Shown one piece after another: positions 60,155 through 64,000 of a DNA stretch of 64,000 bases. The translations under genes and the position numbers were made by a program. The DNA is taken from positions 558,001 to 622,000 of the forward strand of contig NZ_RFFN01000003.1 of assembly GCF_003696315.1 (NCBI RefSeq), given 5' to 3'. This stretch comes from Pseudomonas songnenensis (GTDB lineage: Bacteria > Pseudomonadota > Gammaproteobacteria > Pseudomonadales > Pseudomonadaceae). Each line of letters begins with the position of its first letter. The stretch's first letter is position 1. The notes beneath the pieces were generated by a model. That model ran no database searches, was not told the DNA's origin, and saw only the letters and a program-made list of their open reading frames with translations.

Positions 60155-62260
60155 TCATTGCCCGGCCTGCCATTCGGTGAAGGTGCGGCCTTCGGCGGCC
60201 AGTTTTTCCAGCAGTGGCGCCGGCTTCCACCAGTCGCCACAGCGGGCGTGCAGTTCCCTGACCCGCGCCAGCACGCGGTCCAGGCCAACGCTGTCGGCAT
60301 AGAACATCGGCCCGCCACGGAAGGCCGGGAAGCCGTAGCCGTTGAGGTAGATGACGTCGATATCGCTGGAGCGCTGGGCGATGCCTTCTTCGAGAATCTT
60401 CGCGCCCTCGTTGACCAGCGCGAAAATGCAGCGCTCGACGATGTACTGCTCGTCCAGCGCCTTTCGCTCGATGCCCTTTTCCCGCGACGCGGCTTCCAGC
60501 ATAGGCGCGAGGTCGGGATTCTCCTGCGGCGTGCGGTTGCCCGGCTCGTAGCGGTAGTAGCCGGCGCCGGTCTTCTGCCCGAGCATGCCGGCGGCGCAGA
60601 GCTTGTCGGAGACGGTGGGGAAATCCAGGTGCGCCGGCAGCGTCGCGCGCTGGCGCTTGCGGATCGCTTGGCCGATGTCGAGACCGGACAGATCGCGCAT
60701 GGCAAACGGTCCCATGGCCATGCCGAAGTTGCGCAGCGCACCATCGACCTGCTGCGGCGTGGCACCTTCCTCCAGCAGGAACTCCGCCTCGCGGCCGTAC
60801 TGGAAGACCATGCGGTTGCCGACGAAGCCGTCGCAGACGCCGACCACCACCGAGACCTTCTTCAGCTGCTTGCCGATCGCCATGGCGGTGGCGAGCACTT
60901 CATCGCTGGTCCGCTCGCCACGCACCACTTCCAGCAGGCGCATGACGTTGGCCGGGCTGAAGAAATGCAGGCCGACCACGTCCTCGGGGCGTTTGGTGAA
61001 GGCGGCGATGGCGTTCAAATCGAGTGACGAGGTGTTGGAGGCGAGGATCGCACCGGGTTTGCACACCGCATCCAGCTGCTCGAAGACCTGCTGCTTGACG
61101 CCCATCTCTTCGAATACGGCCTCGACCACCACGTCGGCATCGGCCAGGGCGCCGTAGTCGGTGACGCCAGCGATCAGCGCGAGGCGCTGCTCCATCACAT
61201 CCTCGGTCAGGCTGCCGCGCTTGACGCTCGCCGCGTAGGTGTCGCGGGCGCGCTGCAGGCCGCGTAGCAGAGCTTCCTCATTGATCTCCAGCAGCTTCAC
61301 CGGCACACCGGCATTGGCGAAGCTCAAGGCAATGCCGACACCCATGGTGCCGCCGCCGATCACCGCGGCGGCCTTGATCGACCGCGGCTTCGTATCGGAT
61401 GGCAGATCGTTGATCTTGCCGGCCTGACGCTCGGCGAAGAACGAGTGGATCAGCGCGCCGCGCTGCGGTGAATTCAGGCATTCGGTGAACAACTCGCGCT
61501 CGCGCTTGAGACCTTCGGCCAGCGGCAGTCTGGTCGCGGCTTCCACCGCGGCAATGCAGCGCAGCGGCGAGAACAGCCCCGGCATGCGCTTGGCCACCTC
61601 GGCGTGCTTGGCGCGAATCAGCGCCTCGTTGTCGACGCCCTCAAGACCTTGGGTCTGCTCGCCGCTGCGGCGCGGGCCGCGCCCCTCCTCGAGCAGGCGA
61701 CGCGCATAGGCCAGACCGGCCTCGATCAGATCGCCTTCGAACAGCTCGTCGACGATATGGTGCTCCAGCGCTTCTGCTGCACCGATGGGCTGGCCGCTGA
61801 TGATCATCTCCAGCGCCTTCTCGACACCGGCCAGTCGGGGCAAGCGCTGGGTACCGCCGGCGCCGGGCAGCAGGCCCAGTTTCACCTCCGGCAGGCCGAC
61901 CCTGGCGTCCTGTCGGGCGATGCGGTAATGACAACCCAGCGCAACTTCCAGCCCGCCACCGAGTGCGGTGCCGTGGATCACCGCGACGCTCGGCTTGTTG
62001 CAGCCTTCGATGGCCTCGATCACCTCCGGCAGGCTCGGTGCCTGTGGCGGTTTGCCGAACTCCTTGATGTCGGCGCCGGCCATGAAGGTCGGGCCTTCGC
62101 AAACCAGCACCACGGCCGTCACCTCGGGCGCCGCGTCCGCCTGTTCAAAGGCATCCAACAGGCCTTTTCGTACGGCATGGCCGAGGGCGTTGACCGGCGG
62201 GTTGTTGATCAGGATCAGAGCGATATCGCCCCGGCGTTCGAGCCGAATGACATCCGTCAT
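60155..62260 (-). CDS. Enoyl-CoA hydratase / 3-hydroxyacyl-CoA dehydrogenase fusion (FadB/PimF-like)
   Basis: The 701-residue multifunctional protein has an N-terminal crotonase domain with [22 protein letters not shown] (about 95-116) and [20 protein letters not shown] (about 123-142), both catalytic Glu residues present. The NAD-binding 3-hydroxyacyl-CoA dehydrogenase domain follows from about 295 ([45 protein letters not shown]) plus C-terminal dimerisation domains. It does the hydration and oxidation steps of beta-oxidation, like FadB/FadJ or PimF. It is the first gene of a leftward operon with the two dehydrogenases. No thiolase gene is next to it. Confidence 0.92.
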   Translation of the reverse strand: MTDVIRLERRGDIALILINNPPVNALGHAVRKGLLDAFEQADAAPEVTAVVLVCEGPTFMAGADIKEFGKPPQAPSLPEVIEAIEGCNKPSVAVIHGTALGGGLEVALGCHYRIARQDARVGLPEVKLGLLPGAGGTQRLPRLAGVEKALEMIISGQPIGAAEALEHHIVDELFEGDLIEAGLAYARRLLEEGRGPRRSGEQTQGLEGVDNEALIRAKHAEVAKRMPGLFSPLRCIAAVEAATRLPLAEGLKRERELFTECLNSPQRGALIHSFFAERQAGKINDLPSDTKPRSIKAAAVIGGGTMGVGIALSFANAGVPVKLLEINEEALLRGLQRARDTYAASVKRGSLTEDVMEQRLALIAGVTDYGALADADVVVEAVFEEMGVKQQVFEQLDAVCKPGAILASNTSSLDLNAIAAFTKRPEDVVGLHFFSPANVMRLLEVVRGERTSDEVLATAMAIGKQLKKVSVVVGVCDGFVGNRMVFQYGREAEFLLEEGATPQQVDGALRNFGMAMGPFAMRDLSGLDIGQAIRKRQRATLPAHLDFPTVSDKLCAAGMLGQKTGAGYYRYEPGNRTPQENPDLAPMLEAASREKGIERKALDEQYIVERCIFALVNEGAKILEEGIAQRSSDIDVIYLNGYGFPAFRGGPMFYADSVGLDRVLARVRELHARCGDWWKPAPLLEKLAAEGRTFTEWQAGQ

Positions 62261-62305
62261 GCAGGCCTCCCTTTCTGTGAAATGCTGATTGGAATTGTTA
62301 TTTCA

Positions 62306-62320
62306 CGGAACCATGTTTCG
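62306..62320. promoter_or_regulatory. Candidate operator upstream of the fadB-like gene
   Basis: CGGAAC-CAT-GTTTCG (62306-62320) is a near-perfect inverted repeat 46 bases before the ATG at 62260. It uses the same half-sites found before the MFS gene. The 222 bases between 62261 and 62482 contain no gene. Confidence 0.45.
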
Positions 62321-62482
62321 CACTGCAGAATAAATGACTCATTTCCGTGTGTCGATAGCACCGCACGGCCAGGGCATTCGGGCGAAAAGAAGGCGCAGCA
62401 CCGCGCCACGCAAGGGTTGGCGGGCAACCCCGAGGCGACCGGTGGCCGCTATCAATGCAGGGAATATCGGACCAGAAGCCGG

Positions 62483-63712
62483 CTAGCCGCCGACGGCGTG
62501 GCGAGGGGCGCGGGCCAGAAGATCGGGGTCGATGCGCAGCAAACGTACCGTACGCTCGGTGGCCAGCGAGGCAGGTTCGGCGCCCTCGGGCAGCTCGGCC
62601 AGCAACCGCGTGACATTGAGCACCAGCGCTTCGCGGCGCAGCACACCGGCACCCAGGGCGTAGTAGGCGCTGATCACCTGACGCAGCTCCAAGGGCAGCG
62701 CCCACTGCGCCCGCAATGCCGAGCCGAAGCCGGCTGCACGCTCACGCAGGCAGCGCTGCAGCTGCGCCTCATCCAGCGCGCCGCCGCTGTCGAGCCACTC
62801 CTGCAGGCTGCGCAGGAGCGCCAGCTCGCCGATGTTCTGCAGCAATCCGGCGCTGAAGCAGAGCTCGACATCCAGCTTCAGCTGGCGCGCCAGCCAGCTC
62901 GCCAGACGCGCGGTGCGCAGTGCCTGGGCGCTGAGCTGCGCCGCCAGCTCGGCAAGGCGCGGTTCGACCAGCCGGGCGTTGTGCTGCAGGGCCAGCTCGG
63001 TCACCAGTTGCAGGGTGCGTGCCGCGCCCAGCTGCCGTTGCGCCTGCGCCAGGCTCAGACAGGGTTTCGGCGGCTGCGTCGTGCCGCTGGCGACGCTGAT
63101 CAGCCGCGCCGTCACCTGCGGATCGCGGGCCAGCAGCTCCTCGAGTTGGGCGTAGTCCTGATCGCCACCCTGCAGGCGTTGCAGCGCACTCAGCACGGCC
63201 TCCAGCAGCGGTGCGCCGCGATTGTGCGGACGCATGCGTTCGAGAAAGCTGTCGAGGTCATCGACCGCGGCAAGGCGTGGCGCACCGGCGTGGCCCGCCG
63301 ACCGCGGCAGCAGCTTGTCCAGCCGCTGGCGCAGGTCGTCGAGATCGTAGGGTTTGCCGAGATAGGCGGCCGGTGCGAGCGGCAGCACCGTGCGCACGCT
63401 GGCGGTATCGGTACGGGCACTGATCAGCACGCAGGGCAGGCGCTGGGTCGGACCATGACGACGCAGCTCGCGCAGGAGCTGCCGACCGTCGAGTCCATCC
63501 AGTTCGCCATCGACGATCAGCAGGCTGGGCGCCTGGCGCTGGCATGTCGCCAGGGCGGCATGGCCATCGGCCGCCGGTTGCACGCGCATGCCGGGACGCA
63601 GCTCGCGTACCAGCTGACAAAGCTGGTCCGCCCGCCACGGTTCGTTGTAGGCGACCAGTACGAAGGAGACTTGGGCCGAGACGCTCACTGCATTACTCGC
63701 TGAACAGGTCAC
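62483..63712 (-). CDS. Response-regulator receiver domain fused to HDOD domain
   Basis: The 409-residue protein begins with a receiver domain (SFVLVAYNEPWRADQL, then LLIVDGELDGLDGRQLL near 64-80 with the phospho-acceptor Asp in IVDGE, and CVLISARTD, then YLGKPYD with the conserved Lys). An HDOD domain follows (about 185-380), with YAQLEELLARDPQVTARLISVA and FSAGLLQNIGELALL. The second acidic pair of the pocket is not seen at the N-terminus (VAYNEP has one Glu), so phosphorylation is likely but not certain. Start codon is GTG at 63712 or a GTG a few codons later. It is a stand-alone signalling protein; target unknown. Confidence 0.8.
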   Translation of the reverse strand: MTCSASNAVSVSAQVSFVLVAYNEPWRADQLCQLVRELRPGMRVQPAADGHAALATCQRQAPSLLIVDGELDGLDGRQLLRELRRHGPTQRLPCVLISARTDTASVRTVLPLAPAAYLGKPYDLDDLRQRLDKLLPRSAGHAGAPRLAAVDDLDSFLERMRPHNRGAPLLEAVLSALQRLQGGDQDYAQLEELLARDPQVTARLISVASGTTQPPKPCLSLAQAQRQLGAARTLQLVTELALQHNARLVEPRLAELAAQLSAQALRTARLASWLARQLKLDVELCFSAGLLQNIGELALLRSLQEWLDSGGALDEAQLQRCLRERAAGFGSALRAQWALPLELRQVISAYYALGAGVLRREALVLNVTRLLAELPEGAEPASLATERTVRLLRIDPDLLARAPRHAVGG

Positions 63713-63841
63713 TACAGCCTGGCCACGCGATGGCCAGGGCGACGACTGCTCCGCAAGAAATGGGCGCGCCGCTGGGGACGCGATTCTGACCGCAGGAGAA
63801 CGCGACAGCCAGCCCCTGAGACCGACTGTCGCAGGGGGACG

Positions 63842-64000
63842 TCAGATGCCCATGCAGAGGTACTTGATCTCCAGGTAGTCCTCGATGCCGTACTTGGAGC
63901 CCTCACGGCCCAGGCCGGACGACTTGACCCCTCCAAACGGCGCCACCTCGGTGGAGATCAGCCCGGTGTTGATGCCAACCATTCCGTACTCCAGCGCCTC
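63842..64000 (-). CDS. gabD: NAD(P)-dependent succinate-semialdehyde dehydrogenase, C-terminal part
   Basis: Only the last 52 codons are in the window; the gene continues past base 64000. The peptide [19 protein letters not shown] followed by [33 protein letters not shown] is the conserved C-terminus of GabD-type aldehyde dehydrogenases (PFGGxKxSGxGREG motif and the terminal segment). GabD oxidises succinate semialdehyde to succinate in GABA catabolism. The symbol rests on this C-terminal segment alone. Confidence 0.85.
   Translation of the reverse strand, partial: EALEYGMVGINTGLISTEVAPFGGVKSSGLGREGSKYGIEDYLEIKYLCMGI

Noticed and set aside
61604..63703. Rightward open frame of 699 codons antisense to the fadB-like and HDOD genes
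   Set aside because: It crosses two real genes and the gap between them; GC-rich artefact.
1..64000. CRISPR arrays, tRNA/rRNA genes, insertion sequences and prophage genes
   Set aside because: No regularly spaced repeats, no cloverleaf or rRNA sequence and no transposase, integrase or phage structural protein was recognised; the T6SS proteins are distinguished from phage tail proteins by clear Hcp and VgrG signatures.

Overview
The window is GC-rich, densely coded DNA from a member of the Pseudomonadaceae, most likely the Stutzerimonas (Pseudomonas stutzeri) group. The pointers are oxyR-recG, an xcp-type T2SS order, polA-(DUF2782)-thrB-nrdJ, an AlgU-type ErsA sRNA locus next to polA, split pntAA/pntAB, and rpmB-rpmG. 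The taxonomic call is inference from gene order and protein similarity; no rRNA is present.

Layout. 0-4.2 kb: the end of a flagellar export operon (fliQ', fliR, flhB, flhA). It is not followed by flhF/fleN, which suggests a second or lateral flagellar system; a convergent PilZ gene lies next to it. 4.7-11.5 kb: a small acidic protein, a heme-oxygenase-like diiron enzyme with a methyltransferase, an AEC transporter, a membrane protein with a Zn-dependent alcohol/formaldehyde dehydrogenase, and an SDR epimerase. 11.6-16.1 kb: oxyR, recG and a YbaK-HDOD fusion. 16.2-23.8 kb: type II secretion gspE-F-G-H-I-J-K-L-M, read leftward, with no gspC or gspD in the window. 24.3-27.2 kb: proton-translocating transhydrogenase. 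27.3-30.3 kb: mdaB, a BASS-type transporter with a divergent AraC regulator, and a DUF1127 protein. 30.4-33.4 kb: three tandem secreted DUF2388 paralogs ending in a DUF4105 (Lnb_N-like) protein.

33.5-41.7 kb: an orphan type VI secretion island read leftward (hcp | vgrG, a large membrane-active effector candidate, two related membrane proteins). Its three distal genes have four-base overlaps and AT-rich patches. This is the most novel-looking protein cargo of the window. Between hcp and polA lies a roughly 530-base regulatory region holding the ErsA sRNA with an AlgU-like promoter, a set of dyads and a possible sigma-54 promoter for hcp.

42.2-51.6 kb: core genes polA, DUF2782, thrB, ppnN, the split class II ribonucleotide reductase nrdJa/nrdJb (with a well-placed Anr/FNR box) and rpmB-rpmG. 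51.9-62.3 kb: an acyl-CoA catabolic region (AMP-forming ligase, IclR, TetR, alpha/beta hydrolase, MFS permease, two acyl-CoA dehydrogenases resembling the PimC/PimD pair, and a FadB/PimF-like fusion). No thiolase is visible, and related CGRAAC half-sites lie before three of the transcription units. 62.5-64 kb: a receiver-HDOD protein and the C-terminus of a GabD-type dehydrogenase.

No tRNA, rRNA, insertion sequence, prophage or CRISPR array was recognised.
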